DNA from: Croceibacterium_A sp039927815
Lineage (GTDB): Bacteria; Pseudomonadota; Alphaproteobacteria; Sphingomonadales; Sphingomonadaceae
Direction: 5' to 3'
Assembly: GCA_039927815.1 (NCBI GenBank)
Contig: JBDSUJ010000045.1
Span: 1 to 44,296, forward strand
Length of the DNA: 44,296 nucleotides
In this document: in pieces, positions 1-6,866 of the stretch
How positions within the stretch are numbered: the stretch's first letter is position 1
Layout: the number at the start of each line of letters is the position of its first letter
Made by a program: the position numbers and the translations under genes
Notes under the pieces: generated by a model
The model's input: only the letters and a program-made list of their open reading frames with translations
The model's database searches: none
Told to the model about the DNA's origin: nothing

Positions 1-178
1 GGCCCAACGGCAGGTCGAGCAGCACGCCCGCCATCGCCTCGGTGGTCGCCGCGATCTGTTCCTGGCGCGCTGGATCGCGCATTTCGTCGGCCATGCGATG
101 CGCGTCGTCGGGATGGTCCTGCGCGAACGCGGGGACGGGTAGCGTGAGCGCCGCCGCGGTGAGCATGATCAGGCGCAT
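1..178 (-). CDS. Exported small protein, 3' end outside window
   Basis: Reading leftward from the ATG at 178, the frame encodes a hydrophobic N-terminus (MRLIMLTAAALTLPVPAFAQ) that looks like a Sec signal peptide with an AxA cleavage site. A hydrophilic, acidic stretch rich in Asp, Glu, Met and Arg follows, and the frame stays open to the window edge. About 59 residues are visible. It should be a periplasmic protein. The visible part shows no recognisable domain. The next gene on the same strand also encodes a small exported protein, but the two are separated by 66 bases and need not be co-transcribed. The function is unknown. Confidence 0.6.
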   Translation of the reverse strand, partial: MRLIMLTAAALTLPVPAFAQDHPDDAHRMADEMRDPARQEQIAATTEAMAGVLLDLPLG

Positions 179-244
179 CGAATCGACTCCCGTCCGAACG
201 AGGGAGGAGAGTGTGATTGCCCACCCCTTAGCCGACGATGAACA

Positions 245-616
245 TTACAGGCCCGAGGCGTCGAGGGCGATCAGGCAAGGCTGCAACAGGCCGTCGCGGT
301 ACGCTTCAGGATTCGCGGCCTGCGCGCGCGCCTGCTGCTGCGTCGCGACTTCGCCGCGCAGGCGCGCCTCGATCTGTTCGCGCGTAAGCTGCAGCTCGTC
401 GATCAGCCGGGCGCTCGCGCGCACGAAGTATTCGCGCCCGCGCTGGGCCAGGGGGGGATACTGCCCGGCGCCACCGCGCTGCTGCTCGCCCGCCGCAAGC
501 GCAAATGCCGCCGAGCAGCGCAGCAGCAGCGTCTGCTCGAGCGACAGCGGCACGTCCTGAGCGGCGGCGGGAGCGGCCAGCGACAGCATGGCCAGCACGG
601 TAAAAAGAGGTTTCAT
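245..616 (-). CDS. Small exported protein of unknown function
   Basis: The product is about 123 residues. I start it at 616 rather than at the first in-frame Met at 658, because 616 puts a clean signal peptide (MKPLFTVLAMLSLAAPAAAQ, AxA site) at the N-terminus. The mature part has a helical, Arg/Gln/Ala-rich middle, with repeated Gln-Gln pairs, and two cysteines (in LLRCSAAF and LQPCLIAL) that could form a disulphide in the periplasm. I do not recognise the family. It resembles the many short exported proteins of sphingomonads. It lies just downstream of the two NTF2-like genes on the same strand, but a 50-base gap and its different character give no reason to link it to the catabolic locus. 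Confidence 0.65.
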   Translation of the reverse strand: MKPLFTVLAMLSLAAPAAAQDVPLSLEQTLLLRCSAAFALAAGEQQRGGAGQYPPLAQRGREYFVRASARLIDELQLTREQIEARLRGEVATQQQARAQAANPEAYRDGLLQPCLIALDASGL

Positions 617-667
617 CGGCTGGCGCCTAGCCGAGCGCGCCTGAACCTCACCCTTCATGGCTGCAGC

Positions 668-1150
668 TTATCCGGCATTTGCCATCGCGCGGACTGGGTT
701 GGCCGTGCCGCTCTCGCGCCCGGGCAGGAACTCGTTGTAGATCTTGCGCCGCGTGAACAGCCAGCGGCCGTCGGCGCGGAATAGTTCGTCCTCGTAAATT
801 CCGAAGCTCTCGGGCTTGAGCGCACCGCCCGGACCGCCGTCGGTCATTTCCCACCACAGACCGGTATGCCAGGCCCGGTCGCCATCAACCCGGATCGACT
901 TGTGCTGGACCAAGTGGCGCAGCTTGGCCGGGCTCCCGTCCTCGCGCTGGAAGATGCGCCCGATCGCCTCGCGGAATTCGGCTGCCTCGGCCCGGATCGC
1001 CTCGCGCCCCACCGTCGTGCCGCGGGCATAGTCGAGTACGCCATCCTCGGTGAAGCACTCGGCGTAGGCATCGCAGTCGAGGTAATCCATCGCGAACAGA
1101 TAGCGCGCCATCAGATCGGCGATCTGGGCTCGATCGGAGGCGTAAGTCAC
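668..1150 (-). CDS. NTF2/SnoaL-like protein, copy 2 of a tandem pair
   Basis: A 160-residue single-domain protein of the nuclear transport factor 2-like (SnoaL_4 type) superfamily. It has the N-terminal helix pattern (ADLMARYLFAMDY), the acidic FTEDGVLDYA segment, and a C-terminal strand region (FGIYEDELF, FTRRKIYNEFLPGRESG). It starts at GTG 1150, and the GTGA overlap with the preceding gene (which stops at 1147-1149) fixes the start and implies translational coupling. Members of this superfamily include cofactorless lyases, isomerases and dehydratases. The sphingomonad diarylpropane/phenylcoumaran gamma-formaldehyde lyases (LdpA, PcfL) are, as I recall, in this fold family. Given the dioxygenase and decarboxylases nearby, a lyase acting on a lignin-derived dimer is a reasonable guess. 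The sequence alone does not prove it, and a structural or binding role is possible. Confidence 0.85.
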   Translation of the reverse strand: MTYASDRAQIADLMARYLFAMDYLDCDAYAECFTEDGVLDYARGTTVGREAIRAEAAEFREAIGRIFQREDGSPAKLRHLVQHKSIRVDGDRAWHTGLWWEMTDGGPGGALKPESFGIYEDELFRADGRWLFTRRKIYNEFLPGRESGTANPVRAMANAG

Positions 1151-1650
1151 GCCCCCGCCGCCGTGTCCATCGAACGGATCGGGTTATCCGGCCCGCTTTC
1201 GCGTCCCGGCAGGAACTCGTTCATGATTCGCCGTTCACTGAACAGCCAGTGCCCGTCGATCTTCGTAAGCTGGTCTTCATAAATCCCGAACGTGCCCATC
1301 TTGAGCGACTTGCCGGGACCGTCGTCGGCCATTTCGAACCATTGCGCGCGGGTCCACGCGCGGTCGCCTTCGACTCTGATTGCGGTATGGGCAAGGACGT
1401 GGCGCAGCGTCGCGGGTGTGCCGTCCTCGGCCTTGTAATGCTCGCCGATGCGCTGCTTGAAACCCTTGACCGTCTCGAGAATGTTGGCGACGCCGGCAAC
1501 CCGGCCGCGCGCGAATTCGAACTCGGCATCGGGTGTGAACATGGCGATGAAGCTGTCCATGTCGTTATAATCCAGCGCAAACAGATAGCGCGCCATCAGG
1601 TCCTCGATCGCCGCGCGATCGGCCGCGTAATTTTCGTCGTAGACCTGCAT
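1147..1650 (-). CDS. NTF2/SnoaL-like protein, copy 1 of a tandem pair
   Basis: A 167-residue paralogue of the following gene. Shared blocks include ARYLFALDY, FGIYEDQL and NEFLPGRESG, and both proteins end in a similar NP-R-M tail, so the pair arose by tandem duplication. The start is ATG 1650, with GGAGAG six bases upstream. A second ATG at 1656 abuts the ribosome site and is less likely. The fold is that of the NTF2/SnoaL superfamily, with a cone-shaped pocket that binds small hydrophobic molecules. It is transcribed divergently from the aldehyde dehydrogenase across a 142-base gap. A role as a cofactorless lyase for an aromatic dimer (LdpA/PcfL-like) is inference from neighbours. Two copies could form a heteromer or handle opposite enantiomers of one substrate. 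Confidence 0.85.
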   Translation of the reverse strand: MQVYDENYAADRAAIEDLMARYLFALDYNDMDSFIAMFTPDAEFEFARGRVAGVANILETVKGFKQRIGEHYKAEDGTPATLRHVLAHTAIRVEGDRAWTRAQWFEMADDGPGKSLKMGTFGIYEDQLTKIDGHWLFSERRIMNEFLPGRESGPDNPIRSMDTAAGA

Positions 1651-1792
1651 CGCCATCTCTCCGGTTTTGTTTGCGCCGACCTTTCCACGTGCGCGAAAAG
1701 CGAGGCAAGTGGATTTGCGAAGCCGTTGACTTGGATGGCGCGCTTCACCATCGCACCGAGCAACGCCCGCGCGGCGACCGGGAGAGTCCAAA
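1651..1792. promoter_or_regulatory. Divergent promoter region, NTF2 pair / ALDH operon
   Basis: This 142-base gap separates the leftward NTF2-like pair from the rightward aldehyde dehydrogenase series, so it must hold at least two promoters. It contains TTTCCAC (1682-1688) and GTGGATTTG (1709-1717), an inverted pair of half-sites. The same GTGGATTTG word occurs on the other strand at 18515-18523, in the divergent gap upstream of the lignostilbene dioxygenase. That could be a shared operator, but the word is short and the match may be chance. I could not pick out convincing -35/-10 boxes. Confidence 0.4.
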
Positions 1793-3223
1793 GTGAGCGA
1801 ATACCCCGCATTATACATGATGATCGACGGCGACCGCGTGACGGGCGGGGGCCGGCGGACCCACGAGGTGGTCAATCCGGCGACCGGAGAAGCGATCGGC
1901 GCGCTGCCGCTGGCCGAAGCGGGCGACCTCGACCGCGCGCTCGAAGTTGCCGCGCGCGGGTTCAAGCTATGGCGGAAAGCACCGGCAGCGGAGCGTGCCC
2001 GGGTGCTGAACGGCGCCGCGCACTTGGTCCACGAACGCCAGGAGCAGCTCGCCCGCGTCGCCACCCTGGAACAAGGCAAGCCGCTGGCCGAAAGCCGGCT
2101 CGAAGTCATGATGGTGGCGCATCTGTTCGAATTCTACGCCGGCGAGTGCCACCGACTTTACGGGCGCGAACTGGTGCGCCCGGAAGGCATGCGCTCGACC
2201 GTGCGGCATGAACCGGTCGGGCCGGTGGCCGCGTTCGCGCCGTGGAATTTCCCGCTCGGTAATCCGGGCCGCAAGCTGGGGGCGCCGATCGCCGCGGGCT
2301 GCTCGGTGATCATGAAGGCGGCGGAGGAGACTCCCGCCAGCGCGCTCGGGGTGCTGCAGTGCCTGCTCGACGCGGGCCTGCCGAAGGAAGTTGCCCAGGC
2401 AGTGTTCGGCGTACCCGATGAGGTGAGCCGCCACCTGCTCGGCTCGCCGGTGATCCGCAAGCTGAGCTTCACCGGCTCGACCGTGGTCGGCAAGCACCTC
2501 GCCAAGCTCGTCGCCGACGATATGAAGCGCACCACCATGGAACTGGGCGGCCATGGCCCGGTGCTGGTGTTCGGCGATGCCGATCTCGACAAGGCGCTCG
2601 ATACCGCGGTCGCGGGCAAATACCGCAACGCCGGCCAGGTTTGTGTCAGCCCAACGCGGTTCATCGTCGAGGAGTCGGTGTTCGAGCGGTTCCGCGACGG
2701 ATTCGTCGAACGTGCCGGAAGGGTCAAAGTGGGCGACGGGCTGGTCGATGGGACGCAGATGGGGCCGATGGCCAATCCGCGCAGGCCCGAGGCGATGGAC
2801 CGGCTGATCGGTAACGCGAAGGATAGGGGCGCGACGCTCCACACCGGGGGCGAGCGGATCGGCAACCAGGGTTTTTTCTATGCCCCATCGGTGCTGTCCG
2901 AAATTCCGCTTGAGGCCGACATCATGAGCGAGGAGCCGTTCGGGCCGGTCGCGCTGATCAATCCCTACGCGGGTGAAGAGGCGATGATCGCCGAGGCCAA
3001 CCGCCTCCCCTATGGCCTGGCAGCATACGCCTGGACCAGCGACGCCAAGCGCCAGCGGCGGCTGGCGGCCGAGATCGAGAGCGGGATGATCGGCATCAAC
3101 AGCCACATGATCGGCGGCGCGGACAGTCCGTTCGGCGGGGTCAAGTGGTCCGGCCACGGCAGCGAAGACGGCCCTGAAGGCGTGCTGGCATGCATGGTCA
3201 CCAAAGCGGTTCATGAAGGATAG
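1793..3223 (+). CDS. NAD(P)-dependent aldehyde dehydrogenase
   Basis: A 476-residue member of the ALDH superfamily, closest in style to succinate-semialdehyde/aryl-aldehyde dehydrogenases. Visible landmarks are PWNFP (Asn152, oxyanion hole), the cofactor-binding Lys175, FTGST at 226-230, general base Glu250 in MELGG, catalytic Cys284 in GQVCVSP, and the late EEPFGPV motif. It starts at GTG 1793 with GGGAGAG just upstream. It is the first gene of a rightward series, and the LigW-like decarboxylase begins only three bases after its stop. That pairing suggests it oxidises a ring-attached formyl group to a carboxylate, which the next enzyme removes. Published beta-5 dimer pathways use an ALDH (FerD) and LigW this way on 5-formylferulate. 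Substrate assignment here is inference. Confidence 0.93.
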   Translation: MSEYPALYMMIDGDRVTGGGRRTHEVVNPATGEAIGALPLAEAGDLDRALEVAARGFKLWRKAPAAERARVLNGAAHLVHERQEQLARVATLEQGKPLAESRLEVMMVAHLFEFYAGECHRLYGRELVRPEGMRSTVRHEPVGPVAAFAPWNFPLGNPGRKLGAPIAAGCSVIMKAAEETPASALGVLQCLLDAGLPKEVAQAVFGVPDEVSRHLLGSPVIRKLSFTGSTVVGKHLAKLVADDMKRTTMELGGHGPVLVFGDADLDKALDTAVAGKYRNAGQVCVSPTRFIVEESVFERFRDGFVERAGRVKVGDGLVDGTQMGPMANPRRPEAMDRLIGNAKDRGATLHTGGERIGNQGFFYAPSVLSEIPLEADIMSEEPFGPVALINPYAGEEAMIAEANRLPYGLAAYAWTSDAKRQRRLAAEIESGMIGINSHMIGGADSPFGGVKWSGHGSEDGPEGVLACMVTKAVHEG

Positions 3224-3226
3224 AAC

Positions 3227-4282
3227 GTGACACACGAACTCAAAACCGGCGGCGACCGGGGATACTTGCGCATCGCCACCGAAGAAGCGTGGGCGACCCA
3301 GGAGCAGATCGATGCGATCATGCGGGTGGTCAAGGAGGGGCGCGCGGACAAGGGGACGGTCGCGCTGTGGGGGTTTTACGGCACCAGCCCGAGCGAGCGC
3401 ACCACCTTCATCCGCGAGCGACTGGTCGACATTGGACCGTTGCGGATCCAGGCGATGGACGAAAGCGGCATCGACAAGGCGATCCTGGCGCTCACCAGCC
3501 CCGGCGTGCAGGCGCTGTACGATGTCGAGGAAGCCAAGGGTGTCGCCCGGCGCTCGAACGATACGCTCAAGGCCGCCTGCGAGCGATATCCCGACCGTTT
3601 CTATGGCATGATCGCGATTGCGCCGCAGGACCCGGAATGGTCGGTCGAGGAATTGCGTCGCGGCAAGCACGAGCTCGGCTTTCACGGGGTCCAGATCAAC
3701 AGCCACACCCACGGGCACTATCTCGACGAGCCGCAGTTCGACCCGATCCTGCGCGCCTGCGCCGAGCTCGATCTGCCACTCTACGTCCATCCGCAGGGCC
3801 TGCCCGATTCGATGATCGGCGACATGGCTGGAGCCGGGCTCGACGGGGCGGTTTACGGATTCGGGGTCGAGACCAGCTATCACGCGCTGCGGCTGCTCAC
3901 GACCGGAGTGTTCGACCGCTATCCCGGCCTGCAACTGATGCTTGGGCACGGCTGCGAAGGGCTGCCGTTCTGGCTGTACCGAACCGACTACATGCACAAG
4001 GCCGGCATCCGCAGCCAGCGTTACGACCGGCTCAAGCCGCTGAAGCACGACCTGTTCCACTACATGCGCAACAATGTGCTCGGCACCTGCAGCGGGTTGC
4101 CGTTTGCCCCGGCGGTCAAACTGATGATCGAGGTGATGGGCGAGGATCGCGTGATGTACGCGATGGATTACCCCTATCAATACATCCCCGACGAAGTACG
4201 CTGGATGGACGATCTCGACATCACGCCGGCGCAGAAGACAAAGTTCTTCCAGACCAATGCCGAGCGCTGGTTCAAGCTCTAG
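3227..4282 (+). CDS. LigW-like metal-dependent aromatic carboxylate decarboxylase
   Basis: A 351-residue amidohydrolase-superfamily protein of the ACMSD/gamma-resorcylate decarboxylase branch. From memory of characterised 5-carboxyvanillate decarboxylase (LigW), every key residue is present at the same number: metal ligands Glu19, His188 and Asp314, plus Arg58 and His241. The N-terminal IATEEAWA and C-terminal YAMDYPYQY blocks are typical of that enzyme. It should decarboxylate an ortho-hydroxy aromatic acid in the cytoplasm without redox chemistry, using one divalent metal (Mn in LigW). The likely reaction removes the carboxylate ortho to a phenol, as in 5-carboxyvanillate or 5-carboxyferulate. 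The true ligW may lie elsewhere in the genome, so no symbol is given. It follows the ALDH gene by three bases, and the GTG start at 3227 is close to the previous stop. Confidence 0.9.
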   Translation: MTHELKTGGDRGYLRIATEEAWATQEQIDAIMRVVKEGRADKGTVALWGFYGTSPSERTTFIRERLVDIGPLRIQAMDESGIDKAILALTSPGVQALYDVEEAKGVARRSNDTLKAACERYPDRFYGMIAIAPQDPEWSVEELRRGKHELGFHGVQINSHTHGHYLDEPQFDPILRACAELDLPLYVHPQGLPDSMIGDMAGAGLDGAVYGFGVETSYHALRLLTTGVFDRYPGLQLMLGHGCEGLPFWLYRTDYMHKAGIRSQRYDRLKPLKHDLFHYMRNNVLGTCSGLPFAPAVKLMIEVMGEDRVMYAMDYPYQYIPDEVRWMDDLDITPAQKTKFFQTNAERWFKL

Positions 4283-4293
4283 GGAGAAACGCG

Positions 4294-5151
4294 ATGACGA
4301 CGTATGCCGTGACCGGGGCCACCGGTAAACTTGGCCGTCTGGTGCTCGACGAGCTGCTGAGCAAGACCGATCCCGCCAACATCGTCGCGCTGGCTCGCGA
4401 TCCAACCGCGCTCCAGGCTTACGAGCAGAAAGGCGTGCAGGTTCGCCGTGCCGATTATGACGACCCCGCGAGCCTCGAGGCGGCGCTCGGCGGCGTCGAC
4501 CGGGTGCTCCTGATCAGCGGCAACGCGGTCGGCCAGCGCGAGCGGCAGCACGGCGCGATAGTGGCAGCGGCCAAGAAGGCCGGCGCGTCTTATCTCGCCT
4601 ACACCTCGATCCTCAACGCGCAGGCGTCCAAGCTGGTGCTCGCGCCCGAGCACGTTGCAACCGAGAAGCTGCTCGAAGGCAGCGGACTTAACCACGATGT
4701 GCTGCGGATGCCGTGGTATTCGGAAAACTACGTCGGCGCGCTCCAGCCCGCGATCGAGCATGGCGCGATCTACGGCGCGACCGGTGACGGCCAGCTGTCG
4801 ACGGCGAGCCGGGGCGATCTCGCCGCCGCGGCCGTCGGCGCGCTGATCAGCAGCCCGGGCGGCAAGACGTACGAACTGGCCGGCAACCATCCGTGGACGA
4901 TGAGCCAATTCGCCGATGAGGTAAGTCGCCAGGCGGGCAAGCCGGTGAAGTACGTCAACCAGTCCGAGCAGGACTATGCCAAGACTCTGGAAGGCGCCGG
5001 GCTGCCGCCGCCAATCGCGGGAATGCTGGCGAGCACCAGCTACCTGGCTGGGCATGGCGAGCTGTACAGCGAAAGCCAGGACCTCAGCCAGTTGGCCGGG
5101 CGTCCCAGTACGCCCATTCAAGAAACGATCAGGCACGCGCTGCAAGGGTAA
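4294..5151 (+). CDS. NmrA-like NAD(P)H:quinone oxidoreductase (QOR2 type)
   Basis: A 285-residue atypical short-chain-dehydrogenase protein of the NmrA/QOR2 (YtfG) type. The Rossmann motif GATGKLG lies at residues 8-14, and ALARDP follows at the end of the second strand, where NADP-binding members carry an Arg. The catalytic YxxxK of classical SDRs is absent, as is normal in this group. These enzymes reduce small quinones or act as NADP-sensing regulators. The start ATG 4294 has GGGAGAAA upstream, and the gene is 11 bases after the LigW-like gene, so it belongs to the same transcript. In an aromatic pathway it could reduce quinones or quinone methides formed from phenols. That is a guess from context. 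Confidence 0.85.
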   Translation: MTTYAVTGATGKLGRLVLDELLSKTDPANIVALARDPTALQAYEQKGVQVRRADYDDPASLEAALGGVDRVLLISGNAVGQRERQHGAIVAAAKKAGASYLAYTSILNAQASKLVLAPEHVATEKLLEGSGLNHDVLRMPWYSENYVGALQPAIEHGAIYGATGDGQLSTASRGDLAAAAVGALISSPGGKTYELAGNHPWTMSQFADEVSRQAGKPVKYVNQSEQDYAKTLEGAGLPPPIAGMLASTSYLAGHGELYSESQDLSQLAGRPSTPIQETIRHALQG

Positions 5152-5190
5152 CGGGGCGCGGACTTCGCAACCGGGGCCGCGGGAGAGGGA

Positions 5191-6828
5191 ATGCATATGG
5201 CGACCACCGTGGCCGACGAGCCTGTGAGAGCCCCTGCCCGGGTCAGCCGGGCCGGGTGGTACGCACTAACTCTGGTCGCGGCGGCGCAGGGGGTGAGCCT
5301 GCTCGATCGGCAGATCCTGTCAATCCTGGCGCCCGCGATCAAGGCCGACCTCAAGATCGGCGATGCCGAACTCGGCCTGCTCTATGGAACGCTGTTCTCG
5401 CTGTTCTACGCTCTGTTTTCGCTGCCTCTGGGACGGCTGGTGGACGGGTGGATCCGCACCCGCTTGCTGGCAATCTGCGTCCTCGCGTGGTCGGGCTTCG
5501 CCGGGCTGTCCGCCTTCGCCAACAGTTTCGCGATGCTGGGGGTGTCCCGCCTGGGGGTGGGTGTGGGCGAAGCGGCGGCGCAGCCGGCGGCCAATTCTAT
5601 AATCTTCGATACATTCCCGCGCGCGCGGCGCGGCACCGCGATGGCGGCAATGGGTGTCGCCACGGCGCTGGGGTTGGGCTTGTCGATGACCTTGGGCGGC
5701 GTCGTCGCCGGCTGGTGGGATGCGCGTTTCCCGGGTGGGGCGTTCGGTTTTTCCGGCTGGCAGGCCGCGTTCATCATCGCCGCGCTGCCGGGCCTGCTGC
5801 TCGCGTGGCTGATTTACCGCTTGCCCGAGCCGGTGCGCGGCGGGGTTGACGGAATTGCCAGTCCACCCGATCCGCATCCGTTCAAGGCGAGCGCGGAAGT
5901 GCTCGGCGCAGTCACTCCGGGCACCAACTGGTACTACCTGTGGCGCCGCGACGCCGGAGCCAGGCAGTGGGCGGTCAATTTGATCAGCCTGGCGGTCATC
6001 ATCGTGGTGTGCGTGACGATGGAGCGCTGGGCGGAAGGTTTCTCGCCGAGCAAGGCCCCGCCGCTCCAGGTGCTGGGGCACGGCGTGAATTCGCACATGC
6101 TGCAGTGGTTCGTGGTCGGGTTCGGGGCTTTCGTCATCCTCAACATGTTTCAGTCGCTTAAGTTGACCGACCGCCCGGCCTACAATGTCGTGCGTTCGCC
6201 GTCGGTCATCCTGTTGATGGTCATCGCGGGCCTGCAGACCTCGATCAATTACGGTGTGATGGGCTTTACGCCGTCGCTGCTCAATCGCACGTTCGGCCTG
6301 TCGATGGCGCAGGCAGGCCTCCAGTTCGGGCTGCTGGCGGCGTTCCTGGCGATCATCGGCCCGGTCATCGCTGGCCCGCTCAGCGACTGGCTGACCGCTC
6401 GCATGGGCGGGCGCGGCCGGGTCCTGTTGACGCTGTTCTCACTTGGCCTGTCGCCGTTGATCGGCGTGTGGACTTACAGCGCGCAGGAGCTGAGCTCGTT
6501 TTACGTGCGGTTCGCGGTCTACAGCATCGTGCTCACGCTGTGGTTGCCGCCGGTCTATTCGCTGCTTTACGACCTGGTCCTGCCCCGTATGCGCGGCGTG
6601 ACCAGCTCGCTGTTCATCATCATCACCACCCTCCTGGGGCTGGGGATGGGACCGTACTTCGTCGGCATCGTGAGCGACAGGAACGGCGGCGACCTGGCCA
6701 AGGCCATCATGTCGATCAACCTCGTCGCGCCGGTCACCGTGGTATGCCTGCTGGTGGTGCTGTGGCGGATCAACCGCGAGGAAGCGACCGTCCTTGACCG
6801 CGCCCGGGCCGGCGGCGAGGCTGTCTAG
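5191..6828 (+). CDS. MFS transporter with extended central region
   Basis: A 545-residue major facilitator with an N-terminal half typical of the spinster/ACS-like carriers (SLLDRQILSILAPAI, LPLGRLVDG, GVGEAAAQPAA). It is longer than the usual 400-450 residues. Between the two six-helix halves there is a long loop followed by two further hydrophobic segments (around NLISLAVIIVV and MLQWFVVGFGAFVIL), so 14 transmembrane helices are likely. ATG codons occur at 5191 and 5197. GGGAGAGGG sits better before the second, so the true start may be 5197. It lies between pathway enzymes and probably imports or exports the aromatic substrate or an intermediate across the inner membrane. The substrate is unknown. 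Confidence 0.88.
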   Translation: MHMATTVADEPVRAPARVSRAGWYALTLVAAAQGVSLLDRQILSILAPAIKADLKIGDAELGLLYGTLFSLFYALFSLPLGRLVDGWIRTRLLAICVLAWSGFAGLSAFANSFAMLGVSRLGVGVGEAAAQPAANSIIFDTFPRARRGTAMAAMGVATALGLGLSMTLGGVVAGWWDARFPGGAFGFSGWQAAFIIAALPGLLLAWLIYRLPEPVRGGVDGIASPPDPHPFKASAEVLGAVTPGTNWYYLWRRDAGARQWAVNLISLAVIIVVCVTMERWAEGFSPSKAPPLQVLGHGVNSHMLQWFVVGFGAFVILNMFQSLKLTDRPAYNVVRSPSVILLMVIAGLQTSINYGVMGFTPSLLNRTFGLSMAQAGLQFGLLAAFLAIIGPVIAGPLSDWLTARMGGRGRVLLTLFSLGLSPLIGVWTYSAQELSSFYVRFAVYSIVLTLWLPPVYSLLYDLVLPRMRGVTSSLFIIITTLLGLGMGPYFVGIVSDRNGGDLAKAIMSINLVAPVTVVCLLVVLWRINREEATVLDRARAGGEAV

Positions 6829-6866
6829 GCTTGCAGGCCGCCCCGCTGCTCTCCTAAGGCGCTGGC

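Noticed and set aside
1967..4405. 812-residue open frame on the minus strand
   Set aside because: It is antisense to the ALDH and LigW-like genes, has Arg/Pro/His-rich low-complexity composition and no domain. Long antisense frames are common in GC-rich codon usage.
6468..6797. Plus-strand frame with a run of histidines (possible metal-binding peptide)
   Set aside because: It lies inside the MFS gene in another frame. The His run is the out-of-frame reading of a conserved Ile-rich helix.
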